Below, in pieces: positions 1-11,337 of a stretch of 64,000 bases of DNA; the stretch's first letter is position 1; every line of letters starts with the position of its first letter. The translations under genes were made by a program, and so were the position numbers. This stretch comes from Rhodococcus sp. KRD197 (GTDB taxonomy: Bacteria > Actinomycetota > Actinomycetes > Mycobacteriales > Mycobacteriaceae), in assembly GCF_017168235.1 (NCBI RefSeq), contig NZ_JABFAO010000002.1:640488-704487 (forward strand), written 5' to 3'. The notes under the pieces were generated by a model that searched no databases, had not been told where the DNA came from, and saw only the letters and a list, made by a program, of their open reading frames with translations.

Positions 1-216
1 GTGGTCAGGGGGCCCGCTCCCGGTGGCCTCACCGGTGCCGAGATCGCCGACGCCCTGCAGTTGCCGCTGCTGGCGAGCATGCGTCCTGAGCCCGGGCTCG
101 CCGTCCGAATCGAGCGCGGTGGTCTTGCGCTGCCCAGGCGTTCACCGCTCGCGGCAGCCGCCCGAGCCGTCCTCGACACGTTCGCCCGCAAACCGCAGAT
201 CGGGCGTGCCACATGA
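1..216 (+). CDS. C-terminal fragment of Ssd/CpaE-like Tad-locus protein
   Basis: The window opens inside this gene, so only the last 71 codons are seen and the start and any nucleotide-binding motif are missing. It lies directly ahead of a TadA-type ATPase, where mycobacteria and rhodococci carry the septum-site-determining (Ssd, Rv3660c-like) protein, a MinD/CpaE-family ATPase thought to position the secretion apparatus. The tail (LPLLASMRPEPGL, then a basic end) fits that family, but the assignment rests mainly on synteny. Its stop codon overlaps the next start as ATGA, indicating translational coupling. Confidence 0.6.
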   Translation: MVRGPAPGGLTGAEIADALQLPLLASMRPEPGLAVRIERGGLALPRRSPLAAAARAVLDTFARKPQIGRAT

Positions 217-1391
217 GCGTCGTCACCGCGGATCTGCTGGACCGTGTTCGCGACCGGCTGGCTCAATCCGCGGACGACCCGACACCGACGATGGTTGCCG
301 CGGCGATCCGCATCGAAGCCGGTGGCGTCCTGAGCGATACTGACCTGCTCGCTGCCTTGCGAGTGCTTCAGACCGAGTTGACCGGCGCTGGACCGCTGGA
401 ACCGCTGTTGAGCGATCCCTCTGTCGCCGATGTTCTCGTCACCGCGCCCGACGAGGTATGGGTGGACCGAGGCAGTGGCCTCGAGCGGGCCTCGATCCGA
501 TTCGCCGACGAGGCAGCTGTGCGTCGGCTGTGTCAACGTCTGGCGCTCTCGGCGGGCAGACGGCTCGACGACGCGCAGCCCTGGGTGGACGGCCAGCTAC
601 CCGGTGTCGGCGACGGCACGTTCGGTGTGCGGCTGCACGCTGTGCTCGCCCCTGTCGCCCGGGGTGGCACCTGCCTGTCTTTGCGGGTCCTGCGACCCAC
701 CACCCAGGGGCTCGGCGCACTGGCCGAGCGCGGCGCCATCGAACCAGAGGCGTTGCTACTGCTCCGCGCAATCGTGGCTGCACGCCTTGCCTTCCTGGTC
801 GTCGGCGGCACGGGCGCGGGAAAGACAACGCTGTTGGCGGCAATGCTGGGGGAGGTCAGCCGCACCGAACGCATCGTCTGCGTCGAGGATGCGGCCGAGT
901 TGGCGCCGTCGCACCCGCACGTGGTGCGGATGGTTGCCCGCGCACCCAACATCGAAGGAGTCGGAGAGGTGACGGTTCGGCAGCTGGTCCGGCAGGCCCT
1001 GCGGATGCGGCCGGACCGGCTGGTGGTCGGGGAAGTACGCGGCGCCGAGGTGGTCGACTTGCTCACCGCACTCAACACCGGGCACGACGGCGGGGCCGGG
1101 ACCATTCACGCGAACTCGCCCGTCGAGGTGCCTGCGCGGTTGGAAGCGCTTGCAGCTCTAGGGGGAATGGATCGCGCGGCCTTGCACAGTCAGCTGAGTG
1201 CGGCCCTGCAGGTGGTGCTCCACGTGCACCGCGGGGCCGACGGACGCAGGAGACTGCGGGAGATCGCGGTGGTGACGGCCGACGAAGCGGGCCGGGTCTC
1301 GATCATGCAGGCGTGGAGCATCATCGGGACGGCGTGGCCCGGCCGGGCTCGACTGGATCGACTTCTGGCCGAGCGAGGTGAGCTGTCGTGA
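213..1391 (+). CDS. tadA: TadA/CpaF-family secretion ATPase
   Basis: A 392-residue type II/IV secretion ATPase expected to power assembly of Flp-type pili or a related envelope machine at the cytoplasmic face of the membrane. Walker A (GGTGAGKTTLL) lies near residues 197-207, the VCVEDAAEL acidic segment follows, and RPDRLVVGEVRG near residue 266 is the Walker B-type region. Length suits actinobacterial TadA (Rv3659c-like), which is shorter at the N terminus than proteobacterial CpaF. The start overlaps the upstream stop as ATGA, and the stop overlaps the next gene's GTG start, so the tad genes form one coupled operon. Confidence 0.93.
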   Translation: MSVVTADLLDRVRDRLAQSADDPTPTMVAAAIRIEAGGVLSDTDLLAALRVLQTELTGAGPLEPLLSDPSVADVLVTAPDEVWVDRGSGLERASIRFADEAAVRRLCQRLALSAGRRLDDAQPWVDGQLPGVGDGTFGVRLHAVLAPVARGGTCLSLRVLRPTTQGLGALAERGAIEPEALLLLRAIVAARLAFLVVGGTGAGKTTLLAAMLGEVSRTERIVCVEDAAELAPSHPHVVRMVARAPNIEGVGEVTVRQLVRQALRMRPDRLVVGEVRGAEVVDLLTALNTGHDGGAGTIHANSPVEVPARLEALAALGGMDRAALHSQLSAALQVVLHVHRGADGRRRLREIAVVTADEAGRVSIMQAWSIIGTAWPGRARLDRLLAERGELS

Positions 1392-2182
1392 CTGCGGTGG
1401 GCGTGTTGCTGTGCGCGATGGCGTTGCTCGTCAGCCCGCGGCCCAGGGCACGGGTGGCCGTGTTGCGGCCCGAGGTGTCGAGATCGGTCGACCGTCGGTC
1501 TCGGGTGGTGATGATCGCGGCTGGCGTGGTCGTCGCACTGGTGCTCGCCCTGCAGACCGGAGGAGTGCATTTCGTCGCCGCAGCCTCGATCGTGGCCGCG
1601 ACCGTATGGAAACGGCGTCGAGGTAGAGGTTTTCGGCGCGAGCGACGCAGGGAGTCCGAGTCACTGATCGCCGGACTCGAAACCATCATCGGGGAACTAC
1701 GCGTGGGCGCTCACCCCGCGATCGCCTGCGGAACAGCGGCCGCCGAATGCACCGGGTCCGTTGCGTTGTCGTTTCGGCGCGCTTCGGGTCGTGCTCGGCT
1801 CGGGGGCACAGCTCACGAAGGTCTGCCGACAGCAGACTCGGCCGTGTCGCGGGAACTGACGATCCTCGCCGGCGCCTGGCGCGTCGCCGACGAAAATGGT
1901 CTCGCGCTGGTGGGTCTGCTCGGCGCTGCACGCGGTGATCTGCTGGCTCGCAATCGCTTCCGCGACCGCACCGAGGCGTCGCTGGCGGGTGCACGCGCAA
2001 CCGGGACCGTGCTGGCTGGGCTGCCCGTCCTCGGTGTGCTTCTGGGGCAAGCCATGGGGGCGTCACCGATCGATGTTCTGCTGGGCGGCGGTGTCGGCGG
2101 GATTCTTCTCGTGCTGGGTTCGGGCCTGGGCTGCGCAGGATTGTTGTGGACCGATGCCATCACCGAGCGGGTGTGCCGATGA
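1388..2182 (+). CDS. tadB: TadB-like inner-membrane secretion protein
   Basis: A 264-residue membrane protein in the TadB slot of the operon. Two hydrophobic segments near the N terminus are followed by a cytoplasmic loop containing RRESESLIAGLETIIGELRVGAHP, the usual GspF/TadB-type region, and by two C-terminal membrane segments. It should form part of the inner-membrane platform on which the TadA ATPase acts. The GTG start overlaps the tadA stop by four bases (GTGA), and the stop overlaps the next ATG (ATGA). Family assignment comes from topology, order and the loop rather than a catalytic motif. Confidence 0.8.
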   Translation: MTAVGVLLCAMALLVSPRPRARVAVLRPEVSRSVDRRSRVVMIAAGVVVALVLALQTGGVHFVAAASIVAATVWKRRRGRGFRRERRRESESLIAGLETIIGELRVGAHPAIACGTAAAECTGSVALSFRRASGRARLGGTAHEGLPTADSAVSRELTILAGAWRVADENGLALVGLLGAARGDLLARNRFRDRTEASLAGARATGTVLAGLPVLGVLLGQAMGASPIDVLLGGGVGGILLVLGSGLGCAGLLWTDAITERVCR

Positions 2183-2751
2183 TCTCCTCTGCTGCAGCGC
2201 TACTCGCGGTGGCCCTGATACTTCTGCCTGCACGACCGGGGGCACTGCACCGGCTGGACCGGGAGCGACCGACCGCGATGCCGCCGACAATCGTGCCGGT
2301 GCACGACCCGCATGCCGTGGCGACACTGTTCGACACCATGGCTGCTGCACTGCGCGGTGGACTACCGACCGGAACGGCAGCGCTCGCAGTGTCGACCATA
2401 GCGCCGGATGCCGCGGCAACGGCGCTGCGCACCACCGCCGACCTGCTGAGTCTCGGCGCCGACCCGGAAGTGTCCTGGGCGCCGGTGGCCGCCCTACCCG
2501 AGATCGAGCCGCTGGCACGTATGGCGCGACGATCGGCCAGATCCGGAGCCTCACTGGCCGATGCGGTAGCCGAACTCGCCGAGGCCGAGCGTGCGAGCGC
2601 CGAGGATGCTGCTGCGGCGGCCGCCGAACGGGCTGGCGTGCTCATCAGTGGGCCACTGGGCCTGTGCTTTCTGCCGGCCTTCGTCTGCCTCGGGATCGTG
2701 CCCGTGGTGATCGGACTGGCGGGCAACGTACTCGGCGGGGGACTGCTGTGA
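2179..2751 (+). CDS. tadC: TadC-like inner-membrane secretion protein
   Basis: A 190-residue GspF-domain membrane protein, the second platform subunit of the Tad system (Rv3657c-like). It begins with one hydrophobic segment, carries an alanine-rich loop with ARSGASLADAVAELAEAERA, and ends with a strong membrane segment. The ATG at 2179 overlaps the tadB stop (ATGA); an in-frame codon 33 bases further upstream lies inside tadB and is less likely. The protein is half the length of proteobacterial TadC, as is normal for actinobacterial versions. Confidence 0.8.
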   Translation: MISSAAALLAVALILLPARPGALHRLDRERPTAMPPTIVPVHDPHAVATLFDTMAAALRGGLPTGTAALAVSTIAPDAAATALRTTADLLSLGADPEVSWAPVAALPEIEPLARMARRSARSGASLADAVAELAEAERASAEDAAAAAAERAGVLISGPLGLCFLPAFVCLGIVPVVIGLAGNVLGGGLL

Positions 2752-2823
2752 TCACAGCCGATGCCCCGCCCCAGGAATTCCGGGACGGGGCCGCCGTCCC
2801 GGACATCGAAGAGGGGGACAGCC

Positions 2824-3027
2824 ATGAGCAACAACATCATCGAGCAGACCAAAGCCCGATTGATTCTGGCCGCGACGGAGGACGACGGAATGTCGACCGC
2901 CGAATACGCGATTGGGACTATCGCTGCCGCGGCGTTCGGGGCCGTTCTGTACACCGTGGTGACAGGGGGCTCGATCGTGGATGCGTTGACGGGGATCATC
3001 GACCGGGCACTCAATACAGCCGTCTAG
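2824..3027 (+). CDS. DUF4244 pilin-like membrane protein
   Basis: A 67-residue protein with a short polar N terminus, the segment DDGMSTAEYAIGTIAAAAFGAVLYTVV, and a short tail. The Glu-Tyr pair ahead of a hydrophobic helix resembles the processing and assembly region of Flp-type prepilins, and the family is DUF4244 (Rv3656c-like). It is the probable major pilin subunit of the upstream TadABC machine. The start is set by a GAGGGGGA ribosome-binding site at 2811-2818; a longer reading from 2761 lacks such a site. A cognate prepilin peptidase is not in the window. Confidence 0.85.
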   Translation: MSNNIIEQTKARLILAATEDDGMSTAEYAIGTIAAAAFGAVLYTVVTGGSIVDALTGIIDRALNTAV

Positions 3028-3044
3028 CCCACGCCGACGACGGG

Positions 3045-3344
3045 GTGGCGACGGTGGAGGCGGCGATCGCCATCGCATCCATCGTCGTGGTGGTCGTGAT
3101 GTGTATCGGCGCGATCATGGCGGTCTCGACTCATGTTCGCTGTGTCGATGCGGCTCGGGAAGCGGCGAGATCGACTGCGCGCGGTGACGAGGTGTCGGCG
3201 TTGCTCGTCCCTGATGGTGCGGTGTTGACCGTGACGGAGCAGGGCGGGTTCGTTGTTGCTCGCGTCGAGGCACGGACGCTGTTGCCGGGGTTGCGGGTGG
3301 GTGGTGAGGCGGTGGCTGCGCTCGAACCTGGTGCCCTCGAATGA
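3045..3344 (+). CDS. TadE-family pseudopilin-like protein
   Basis: About 99 residues. The N-terminal VATVEAAIAIASIVVVVVMCIGA is the TadE hallmark: a Thr-Val-Glu motif leading straight into one transmembrane helix. The remainder is a small extracytoplasmic domain. The start is uncertain because no classical start with a good ribosome-binding site exists; GTG 3045, 18 bases after the pilin stop, is the only nearby in-frame start. Its stop overlaps the next ATG (ATGA). It corresponds to Rv3655c in the mycobacterial locus. Confidence 0.75.
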   Translation: MATVEAAIAIASIVVVVVMCIGAIMAVSTHVRCVDAAREAARSTARGDEVSALLVPDGAVLTVTEQGGFVVARVEARTLLPGLRVGGEAVAALEPGALE

Positions 3345-3691
3345 GGGCGCGTGGTGATGACGGTGGGGTGACGGTGTTGGCGGCGTGTGCGCTGGCCGCG
3401 TTGTTGGTTGTGGTGATCGCGGTGGTGCACGTCGGATCGGCGGTGAGCGCTCGGCATCGGGCGCAGTCTGCGGCGGATTTGTCGGCGTTGGCTGCGGCCG
3501 GTGCGTTGGATCGAGGTGTTGCCGATGCGTGTGCGGCAGGTGGGGTCATCGTCGAGCGGATGCGCGGGGTGATGACCTCGTGTGTCGTCGAGGACTGGGA
3601 TGTGGTGGTGGAGGTGACGATCACGTTGCCGCTGGGCCGGTTCGGGTTGCGCGACGCCGTGGCCGCTGCCCGGGCCGGTCCTGTTGGCTAG
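3341..3691 (+). CDS. Rv3654c-type TadE-like secreted/membrane protein
   Basis: A 116-residue protein of the helicase/secretion-neighbourhood TadE-like family. The short charged N terminus (MRARGDDGG) is followed by one hydrophobic helix (VTVLAACALAALLVVVIAVVHVG) and the segment RHRAQSAADLSALAAAGAL, typical of TadG/TadE-like minor pilins. It starts inside the previous stop (ATGA) and its last four bases overlap the end of the convergent helicase gene. It probably works with the Tad machine; what it contributes is not established. Confidence 0.8.
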   Translation: MRARGDDGGVTVLAACALAALLVVVIAVVHVGSAVSARHRAQSAADLSALAAAGALDRGVADACAAGGVIVERMRGVMTSCVVEDWDVVVEVTITLPLGRFGLRDAVAAARAGPVG

Positions 3692-6060
3692 CCGCGACCC
3701 CGTTTCCCGTATGCGTCCAGCACGATCTGCAGAACGGTGACGGCTCCGGCTTTGTCGAGCGGATCGTTGCCGTTGCCGCACTTGGGTGATTGCACGCAGG
3801 ACGGGCAACCGGTGGGGCATTCGCACGAGGAGATCGCGTCCTTGGTCGCTTCCAGCCATTCTGCGATCGCGCGGTGGCCTCGATCGGCGAAACCTGCACC
3901 GCCGTCGTATCCGTCGTAGACGAACACCGTCGGGAGCCCGGTGTCGGGGTGCAGCGCCGTAGACACCCCACCGATGTCCCAGCGGTCGCACGTCGCGACG
4001 AGCGGCAGGAGCCCGATTGCGGCGTGTTCGGCGGCGTGCAGTGAGCCGGGGAAACGTTCGGGTTCGATGCCGCTGTCGATGAGCAGTTCCGGTGTGATGG
4101 TGTACATCACGGCGCGCGTGTCGAGGGTTTGTTCGGGCATATCGAGTTCGACCGAGTCGAGGATTTCCCCGGAATGCAGCCGGCGGAGGTAGCCGATGAC
4201 TTGATGCGTCACGTTCACCTGAACGAGCGCGATGCGCACCTCTCCGAGCGTGCGCTCGGAATGCACTGCCGTGATGGCGATGTCGGTGGTTTCGCGGGCG
4301 GAGGTGTTCCAGTCGGGGTGTTCGGGGTGTACGAGCGCAAGCCCGTCCTCCAAGTCGAGTTCGTCGACCACGAACGATTCACCTTGATGGATGTGGACGG
4401 CACCGGGATGAACTGTGGCGGGGGCTTTCCCGGAGTCGACGGTCCCGAGCATTCGCCCGGATTCTCCGTCGACGATCGCCACCTGGGTGCCGGTTCCGCC
4501 GCGGATGTTCACCGACGCGTGCGGGGCGTACTTCTGGCCTTCCGGTGTGATGAACCATCCGTGTGGCCTGCGGCGCAGCAGACCGTCTGCAGCGAGAGCC
4601 GTCAGCACTGTCTCGGCCTCCAGCTCGTCGGCCTCGGCGAAGGTGATCGGCAATTCTGCTGCAGCACAGAGCAGCTGCGGAGCCAACAGGTACGGATTGG
4701 TCGGGTCGGTGACGGTTGCTTCGACGGGCTTGTCGAGGAGGGCGGCCGGATGATGGACGAGGTAGGTGTCGAGTGGGTCGTCCCGGGCGACGAGGGTGAC
4801 GAGCGATCCCTCGCCGCGCCTGCCCGACCGCCCGGCTTGCTGCCAGAACGAGGAGACCGTGCCGGGGAAGCCCGCGACCACCACGGCGTCGAGACCAGCG
4901 ATATCGACGCCCAGCTCGAGGGCATTGGTCGTCGCGACGCCGAGGAGGGTGCCGTCGGACAGATTCGCCTCCAGCGCCCGACGATCCTCGGCGAGATACC
5001 CGGCGCGGTAAGCGGCGACACGCCCCGGCAAGTCGCGATCGACCTCGGCGAGCAGCCGCTGCGTGCCGAGGGCGGTCACCTCGGCGCCGCGTCGCGAGCG
5101 CACGAAAGTCAATGTGCGCGCCCCCTCGACCATGAGATCGGCCATGATCCTCGAGGCCTCCGCTCCGGCCGATCGACGCACGGGCGCACCGTTCTCGCCG
5201 GTGATCTCCTTCAGCAGCGGCGGTTCCCACAGTGCGACGGTGCGCGGTCCGTGTGGCGAGCCGTCCTCGGTCACCTCGGTGCACGGTGCGCCGACGAGTC
5301 TCGAGGCGGCAGCTCCCGGGGCCGATGTCGTCGCGCTCGCGAGCACGAAGGTCGGGGACGCTCCGTAGCGTGCGCAGATGCGTCGCAGTCGCCGGAGTAT
5401 CAGTGCGACGTTCGAGCCGAACACGCCGCGGTAGTAATGGCATTCGTCGACTACGACGAAGCGAAGGTTTCGGAGAAAACGCGCCCAACGCTCGTGTGCG
5501 CCCAGGATTCCGATGTGGATCATGTCGGGATTGGTGAAGATCCAGCGGGCGTTCGCACGCGCCCACTGACGGACCTCGATCGGGGTATCTCCGTCGTAGG
5601 CGCTCGGAAACACCTCGGCGAGTTGCGGTGCCTCCTCACGCAACTCGTCGGTGATGGAGATGATGCTGCGGAGTTGGTCCGCACCGAGCGCCTTGGTCGG
5701 GGCCAGGTAGAGGGCGCTCGCCCGAGGATCGCTCAGTAGGGTCGACAGAATCGGCATCTGGTATCCCAGTGACTTTCCCGAGGCCGTGCCGGTTGACAGG
5801 ACAACGTGATGACCGTCGTTGGCAAGTGTCGCTGCGCGGGCTTGGTGGCTCCAGGGTCTGGCGATGCCGCGCGCGGTCAGAACCGTGGTCAGTTCCGGTA
5901 GCACCCAGCTCGGCCAGTCGTCGAATTGTGCCTCGCGTGCCGGTAGTTCGGCGACGTGTGTCAGCGGTTGCTCTCCGGACGGGGTGCCGGCGAGGACGCG
6001 GTCGAGCAGTGCACGTCCGTAGCTCCGTTGACCCGTGTTCGGTGGATCAGGTTGGGTCAC
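3688..6060 (-). CDS. DEAH-box helicase with DUF1998 (Rv3649-like)
   Basis: A large superfamily 2 helicase of about 790 residues found beside Tad genes in actinobacteria. Visible motifs are STGTASGKSLGYQ (Walker A), VVVDECHYYRG (motif II, DECH), LASATT (III) and QQAGRSGRRG (VI). The C-terminal DUF1998 region carries a four-cysteine cluster (CECPTGCPSCVQSPKC), probably metal binding as in the MrfA repair helicase family, so DNA repair is a reasonable inference. Start: GTG at 6060, preceded by GGAG at seven bases; ATG 6096 is an alternative that adds 12 residues. Confidence 0.85.
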   Translation of the reverse strand: MTQPDPPNTGQRSYGRALLDRVLAGTPSGEQPLTHVAELPAREAQFDDWPSWVLPELTTVLTARGIARPWSHQARAATLANDGHHVVLSTGTASGKSLGYQMPILSTLLSDPRASALYLAPTKALGADQLRSIISITDELREEAPQLAEVFPSAYDGDTPIEVRQWARANARWIFTNPDMIHIGILGAHERWARFLRNLRFVVVDECHYYRGVFGSNVALILRRLRRICARYGASPTFVLASATTSAPGAAASRLVGAPCTEVTEDGSPHGPRTVALWEPPLLKEITGENGAPVRRSAGAEASRIMADLMVEGARTLTFVRSRRGAEVTALGTQRLLAEVDRDLPGRVAAYRAGYLAEDRRALEANLSDGTLLGVATTNALELGVDIAGLDAVVVAGFPGTVSSFWQQAGRSGRRGEGSLVTLVARDDPLDTYLVHHPAALLDKPVEATVTDPTNPYLLAPQLLCAAAELPITFAEADELEAETVLTALAADGLLRRRPHGWFITPEGQKYAPHASVNIRGGTGTQVAIVDGESGRMLGTVDSGKAPATVHPGAVHIHQGESFVVDELDLEDGLALVHPEHPDWNTSARETTDIAITAVHSERTLGEVRIALVQVNVTHQVIGYLRRLHSGEILDSVELDMPEQTLDTRAVMYTITPELLIDSGIEPERFPGSLHAAEHAAIGLLPLVATCDRWDIGGVSTALHPDTGLPTVFVYDGYDGGAGFADRGHRAIAEWLEATKDAISSCECPTGCPSCVQSPKCGNGNDPLDKAGAVTVLQIVLDAYGKRGRG

Positions 6061-6505
6061 TACTGCACTCCACGTTCTGCTTGATGTTGCACGCACCGGG
6101 CCCAGGCCCGCGACCTGCGGTTTTCATGCTATCGGGCGGCTATGCGCGCCGCGGCACCGGCCGGGTATAGGCCCTGGTGGAACCCGTTATCGGGGCAGTT
6201 GGTCGGTGGCGCGAGGGCCAAGATCAACTAAATGTGCGAAAACTACCCATTTCGACTGTTGGAAACGCCCGAGTCATGGTTGACTTGAGCTGGTCGCAGC
6301 TTCTGTGTTCGTGTATACGCTCGCAGGATCTTATGTTGCGAGCGGTGTGCTTTTGGAGCGTTTCCTGAAGGGGTCTCGGCTCGGCGTCGTTGCCGTGTCA
6401 GGGGTTCCGCCTGAGGGGGAATTCAGGAAGTACAACGGTCGGAACCGGCCCGGTGGACTGTAAGTGCTGTCCACCGCATCCGGTGTTAGAAAGAGAAGGA
6501 AAAGC
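6061..6505. other. Intergenic region with the cspA promoter and leader
   Basis: These 445 bases separate the divergent helicase and cspA genes and hold no convincing gene. A long untranslated leader is usual for cold-shock genes. The stretch from about 6280 to 6320 has TTGACT and GTATAC elements but with poor spacing, so no promoter is called with confidence. The final 55 bases form a hairpin (annotated separately) and an AGAAGGA ribosome-binding site. Confidence 0.5.
6451..6476 (+). promoter_or_regulatory. Hairpin in the cspA leader
   Basis: CGGTGGAC and GTCCACCG form a perfect 8-bp stem with a 10-base loop, ending about 15 bases before the ribosome-binding site. Structured leaders control translation of many cold-shock genes by temperature; a similar role here is inference. 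Confidence 0.45.
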
Positions 6506-6709
6506 ATGGCACAGGGAACTGTGAAGTGGTTCAACGCCGAAAAGGGCTTTGGATTCATCGCACCAGAAGACGGCTCCGCTGACGTTTTCGTTCACTACTC
6601 CGAGATTCAGGGCAACGGCTTCCGCACCCTCGAGGAGAACCAGCGCGTCGAGTTCGAGGTCGGCCAGGGCACCAAGGGTCCCCAGGCAACCGGAGTTCGC
6701 GCGGTCTGA
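6506..6709 (+). CDS. cspA: Cold-shock protein CspA
   Basis: A 67-residue single cold-shock domain that binds single-stranded nucleic acid and acts as an RNA chaperone in the cytoplasm. It contains the two RNA-binding motifs KGFGFI (RNP1) and VFVHY (RNP2) and the family opening [18 protein letters not shown]. The ATG follows AGAAGGA by seven bases; the upstream in-frame ATG at 6464 has no ribosome-binding site and would add residues unlike the family. Monocistronic, with inverted repeats immediately downstream. Confidence 0.97.
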   Translation: MAQGTVKWFNAEKGFGFIAPEDGSADVFVHYSEIQGNGFRTLEENQRVEFEVGQGTKGPQATGVRAV

Positions 6710-6717
6710 TCGGCATC

Positions 6718-6735
6718 CCCCACCACCCGGTGGGG
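6718..6735 (+). terminator. Short hairpin after cspA
   Basis: CCCCACC, four bases, GGTGGGG: a perfect 7-bp GC-rich stem starting eight bases after the cspA stop codon. There is no following T-run, which is common for actinobacterial terminators. Confidence 0.5.
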
Positions 6736-6748
6736 CCAATCGATACAC

Positions 6749-6798
6749 CTCATCCCCCTCTCACGGTCGAGTTGCGCTCGGGCGTGGAGGGGGATGAG
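6749..6798 (+). terminator. 12-bp inverted repeat downstream of cspA
   Basis: CTCATCCCCCTC at 6749-6760 is exactly complementary to GAGGGGGATGAG at 6787-6798, with 26 bases between. It lies between the cspA stop and the next gene's promoter and probably backs up the first hairpin as a terminator. Confidence 0.5.
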
Positions 6799-6900
6799 TC
6801 GTATCCGGGGCACCGGCAGTGGGGGCGGCGGCAATGCAGGTGCTTCGACACGGACGTCGTACTCGTCCAGATTCGGTGTCGATGTCCTACTGTCCACAAT

Positions 6901-7488
6901 GTGAACCAGCTGTCCTTTTTCTCGGCCGAGTCGTTGCCACCCTCGGTGACCGACTTGAGTGGACTGCTGGCGTCCACCGGACAGGTGGCTTCCTCGGCTG
7001 CCGGCGCTCGGATCTCGGTCGTCGTCGATCGCGAGTGGCGCGCCGAAGCCATCGCGGATCTGATCGTTCAGTGCGGGCTCGACGCGGAGATCGGCCGGTC
7101 CGAGGAGGGCCACCCGCTCGTGCGGACGGCCTCGGTGCCCGAGCTGTCCGCGCTGGCGTCCCAGTGGACCAAGGGTGCGGTCAAGGCCATGCCGCCGGGG
7201 TGGGTGCCGGGTGCGCGTGAACTGCGCGCGTGGGTTCTTGCAGCAGGCCGCTCCGAGGCAGAGGGCGAACGGTACGTTCTCGGGCTGGACCCGCAAGCAC
7301 CCGACACTCACGCACCACTCGCGCAGGCGCTGATGCGGGCCGGGATCGCGCCCACGCTCATCGGCACGAGGGGGGCGATGCCGGGACTGCGCATCACCGG
7401 CCGGCGCAGGATGTTGCGGCTGGTGGAGAACGTCGGGCAGCCCCCCGAAAACGAGGACGCGCGTACCAATTGGCCGAGCGCCAGGTAG
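6901..7488 (+). CDS. Conserved protein of the Rv3647c type
   Basis: A 195-residue soluble protein of unknown function kept between cspA and topA in mycobacteria and relatives, where the counterpart is about the same length. It is helical and alanine-rich, with a conserved-looking middle (SQWTKGAVKAMPPGWVPGARELRAWVLAAGR) and no recognised catalytic motif. The start is GTG 6901 (NQLSFFSAESLPPS); reading from 6730 would add a basic, cysteine-containing stretch unlike the rest. Its constant place near topA hints at a DNA-related role, but nothing in the sequence proves it. Confidence 0.8.
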   Translation: MNQLSFFSAESLPPSVTDLSGLLASTGQVASSAAGARISVVVDREWRAEAIADLIVQCGLDAEIGRSEEGHPLVRTASVPELSALASQWTKGAVKAMPPGWVPGARELRAWVLAAGRSEAEGERYVLGLDPQAPDTHAPLAQALMRAGIAPTLIGTRGAMPGLRITGRRRMLRLVENVGQPPENEDARTNWPSAR

Positions 7489-7628
7489 GACAGCGAACAA
7501 CTGATCTGTAACTATTTTGACGACGTATGCCACTCTGTTACCAGGCGGACCGGTAAAAATGTCGGTTCCGGCGGGTAAGAAGCAGCCACGGCCCGTGGCG
7601 TCGAAGCACACGCGGCGTCGAGTAAACA

Positions 7629-10655
<3,027 letters not shown>

Positions 10656-10672
10656 CGTCCCCCCTCCTTCGG

Positions 10673-10721
10673 CATGAATGGACCATTGCAACTGTCTAAC
10701 CGTTGCAATGGTCCATTCATG
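10673..10721. repeat. 19-bp perfect palindrome downstream of topA (family 1)
   Basis: CATGAATGGACCATTGCAA, an 11-base loop CTGTCTAACCG, then the exact complement. It starts 18 bases after the topA stop and could end topA transcription. A diverged copy with nearly the same loop (CTGTCTAGCCG) lies after holB at 13114-13162, so this is a repeated element and not a one-off terminator. Confidence 0.8.
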
Positions 10722-10785
10722 TTGTCTGGCAACCAATAGCCGAAGGCGGTGGAACCGACGAGGGTCCGCGTGCGTCCAAGTTCGT

Positions 10786-11337
10786 GTGGGAAAGAAACTG
10801 GCAATCGCCCTGTGTGTGCTGGCGCTGACGGGATGCGCCCAAACGGTAGCGGGCACGGCCGTCGGCGAGGACAAGTGGCAGGGCCAAGGGGTGACCAGGA
10901 GTCAGACGCCCTCGACCTCACCCTCGTTTTCGACGTCTCGACCTCTTCCGTCGACGCCGGCGACACGGCCATCCGGGTTCGATCCCTGTGCTATCGAAGA
11001 TTTCCAGCTGGAGATCTTCTTCGGCGTGGATCCGGAGACACGAACGAGTGTCGCGGACGGCGAAGGATGTCTCTGGTCCGGTGAGGACCAGTGGTTCTCC
11101 GCCTTCGGCATCGATGTGAATCGAGAAGCGCTCGCGACTGTCCCTGGTGTTACCGGTCTGGGCGAGTTCGAGTCGCATGGACAGACGGTCCATCGGTATG
11201 TGATCGACGGAGCCTCGTGCGTCACGGTGGCCGAGATCGACGGTCAGTCTGTGCAGTTCGTAATGGTCGAGCATGAATTCGACTCGCGTTGTTTCGAGTT
11301 GGAGGTCGGTACCAGGTCGATGCTGGGGGTTGCGTAG
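10786..11337 (+). CDS. DUF3558-type lipoprotein
   Basis: A 183-residue predicted lipoprotein. From GTG 10786 the signal peptide reads VGKKLAIALCVLALTGC with a lipobox (LTGC), followed by a low-complexity Ser/Thr/Pro linker and a globular domain with FDPCAIEDFQ and EGCLWSG, the two cysteines typical of DUF3558 proteins. It would be anchored to the outer face of the membrane. Its stop is immediately followed by the ATG of a second protein of the same design, so the pair is an operon from tandem duplication. Function unknown. Confidence 0.8.
   Translation: MGKKLAIALCVLALTGCAQTVAGTAVGEDKWQGQGVTRSQTPSTSPSFSTSRPLPSTPATRPSGFDPCAIEDFQLEIFFGVDPETRTSVADGEGCLWSGEDQWFSAFGIDVNREALATVPGVTGLGEFESHGQTVHRYVIDGASCVTVAEIDGQSVQFVMVEHEFDSRCFELEVGTRSMLGVA

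Noticed and set aside
4129-5739. A 536-codon plus-strand frame inside the helicase gene
   Set aside because: Opposite strand to all helicase motifs and without any domain; bias artefact.
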